This document shows positions 6,285 through 7,098 of a stretch of DNA of 7,098 nt, in pieces. Within the stretch, counting starts at the first letter, position 1; the number at the start of each line of letters is the position of its first letter. Where the stretch lies: assembly GCA_964440155.1 (NCBI GenBank), contig CAYTRH010000149.1, positions 1 through 7,098 of the forward strand. Reading direction: 5' to 3'. This DNA comes from PFJX01 sp964440155 (lineage in GTDB: Bacteria; Pseudomonadota; Gammaproteobacteria; Burkholderiales; Thiobacillaceae). The translations under genes were made by a program, and so were the position numbers. Below the pieces are notes generated by a model, which was not told where the DNA came from, did no database searches, and was given only the letters and a program-made list of their open reading frames with translations.

Positions 6285-6713
6285 ATGCCGCGCCGATACC
6301 TGCTGCTGCTCGCTGCGCTGTTCGCCCTGCCGGTGCAGGCCGATGCCACCGTCAGCGCCGGCAATCTGGAGATGCACTGCATTGCGCTGCCCTCGACCGA
6401 GCTGACCGAGGATGCCGTGCGCCGTTTCAACGTCGCGGTGGCGCCGGATCGTGCGGTGGTCAAGGTGACGCTGCTGCGCAAGGGACGCAACGGCCAGATG
6501 GAGGCGGTGCCGGGGCAGGTCTACGTCGGTGCGATCGACCAGCGCAACCAGTTGTCCAGCATCCCGATGCGCGAGTTGAGGGATGCCGACAGCGTGCGTT
6601 ATCTGGGCGAGTTCCGCATCGATGCGCCCAACACGCTGCGCTTCCTGGTCAGCGCCAACGTGCTCGGCAAGCCGTTGAAGCTGGAGTTCAGCCGCAGCTT
6701 TCCGGCACCCTGA
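6285..6713 (+). CDS. Exported DUF4426 domain protein
   Basis: This is a 142-residue protein. Residues 1-19 are a classic signal peptide (MPRR, a leucine/alanine core, then LPVQA before DATV), so it should be exported to the periplasm. The mature part is about 123 residues and beta-rich: it opens with NLEMHCIALPSTELTEDAVR (27-46), then AVVKVTLLRKG (57-67), and ends with YLGEFRIDAPNTLRFLVSA (106-124) and a short basic strand. This layout fits DUF4426, a family of unknown function known to me mainly from gammaproteobacteria. I recall pseudomonad members near metW and rdgB, and neither is here. There is a single cysteine, so no internal disulfide. An earlier in-frame start at 5895 would run through the hslU coding region and is rejected. 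It is transcribed away from hslU and converges with the gene at 6732 across 18 bp. Confidence 0.85.
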   Translation: MPRRYLLLLAALFALPVQADATVSAGNLEMHCIALPSTELTEDAVRRFNVAVAPDRAVVKVTLLRKGRNGQMEAVPGQVYVGAIDQRNQLSSIPMRELRDADSVRYLGEFRIDAPNTLRFLVSANVLGKPLKLEFSRSFPAP

Positions 6714-6731
6714 ATGACCACGGGCGGCCGC

Positions 6732-7098
6732 TCAGGGCAGGATGCGCGCCAGACCCCAGACCCCCATCGCCGCCACCAGCAGGCCGGCGCCGCGGCGCAC
6801 CCAGACGTGTCGCGTCCACCGTTGCAGACGTTCCGCCGCCCAGCCCATCAGCAGCAGGTTGGGCAGGGTGCCCGCGCCGAAGGCCAGCAGCAGCAGTGCA
6901 CCGTAAGAGGCGGCCCCGGACGCCAGCGCCATCACCAGCACGCTGTACACCAGACCGCACGGCAGCCAGCCCCACAGCGCGCCCACGCCCGAGGGCCCAT
7001 ACACCTTGTGGCCCGAGAAGACATAGAAGTCGGCCCCAAGAGCCCGCACGTCGACGCGCACATGGGGCGCGGCCTGCGCGCCATCCACGAGCATCAGG
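6732..7098 (-). CDS. TauE/SafE-type membrane protein C-terminus, joined in frame to a SufS-like fragment
   Basis: A minus-strand frame enters at the right edge (first full codon 7097-7095) and ends at TGA 6734-6732, giving 121 residues. From about residue 39, GALWGWLPCGLVYSVLVMAL and the rest match my memory of the second half of the sulfite exporter TauE/SafE (DsbD_2-like) membrane family: the WLPCG motif, a small-residue helix, LAFGAGTLPNLLLMG (68-82), a basic linker (ERLQRWTRHVWVRR) and a last helix ending LARILP. That family normally has about three more helices before the WLPCG motif. Instead, residues 1-38 are from a soluble cysteine desulfurase. The true gene is therefore probably a roughly 200+ residue membrane protein whose N-terminal half has been replaced, in nature or in assembly. 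The substrate is unknown; relatives are tied to sulfite, metal or cytochrome maturation roles. The ATG at 7094 is internal to the desulfurase motif and is not a real start. Confidence 0.7.
   Translation of the reverse strand, partial: LMLVDGAQAAPHVRVDVRALGADFYVFSGHKVYGPSGVGALWGWLPCGLVYSVLVMALASGAASYGALLLLAFGAGTLPNLLLMGWAAERLQRWTRHVWVRRGAGLLVAAMGVWGLARILP
6984..7098 (-). pseudogene. SufS-like cysteine desulfurase fragment
   Basis: About 38 residues at the right edge match the core of group II cysteine desulfurases (SufS/CsdA): VDGAQAAPH (residues 4-12 of the frame, with the PLP-contacting Asp and Gln), DVRALGADFYVFSGHK (16-31), then YGPSGVG. The lysine of SGHK, codon 7007-7005, is the expected PLP Schiff-base residue. 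SufS takes sulfur from cysteine for Fe-S cluster assembly. A full enzyme has about 400 residues and continues for some 170 after this lysine. Here it stops after about a dozen, and membrane-protein sequence follows. As it stands it could not make a working desulfurase. It may not belong to this genome locus at all. Confidence 0.6.

Noticed and set aside
6720..6734. Possible terminator between the convergent genes at 6713 and 6732
   Set aside because: The 18-bp gap holds only a short GC palindrome with no adequate stem and no T tract.

Overview
The window is about two-thirds G+C by eye, densely coded, and looks like the chromosome of a high-GC gammaproteobacterium. The best clues are a full-length HslU close to the E. 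coli protein, a DUF4426 protein (a family I know mainly from Gammaproteobacteria) and a DUF3299 protein. The species cannot be named from this sequence. I see no rRNA, tRNA, CRISPR array, insertion sequence or integrase.

Layout. 1-203 (+): the tail of an unidentified membrane protein. 204-508: a noncoding stretch with an unusually long inverted repeat and further pairings that could fold into a junction of about 148 nt. 509-1099 (+): an exported DUF3299 protein. It converges, with a 28-bp gap, on a leftward three-gene block read from right to left: hslU (6154-4829), a 616-residue alpha-solenoid protein of unknown function (4693-2843), and a BT1-like major facilitator transporter (2753-1128). 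Divergent from hslU, across a 130-bp intergenic region with a strong stem-loop, is a small exported DUF4426 protein (6285-6713, +). It converges with a leftward reading frame that runs off the right edge (7098-6732).

How the genes may relate. HslU is the ATP-driven unfoldase of the HslUV protease. Its usual partner gene hslV is not upstream of it here, because only 130 bp separate hslU from a divergent gene. HslU keeps all its motifs and its HslV-docking tail, so hslV is probably elsewhere in the genome. The solenoid and transporter genes follow on the same strand with gaps of 135 and 89 bp and no clear intrinsic terminator between them, so some co-transcription is plausible but unproven.

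The right edge is odd. The last ~115 bases (7098-6984) encode a SufS-type cysteine desulfurase fragment with its PLP lysine. It reads in frame, through a motif that I recall as common to both families, into the C-terminal half of a TauE/SafE-type membrane protein. This looks more like an assembly or recombination chimera at a contig end than a real fusion gene.

The items most worth following are the chimeric edge, the hslU gene without hslV, the undescribed solenoid protein and the structured intergenic element near 228-375. I did not find a clear new multi-gene system.
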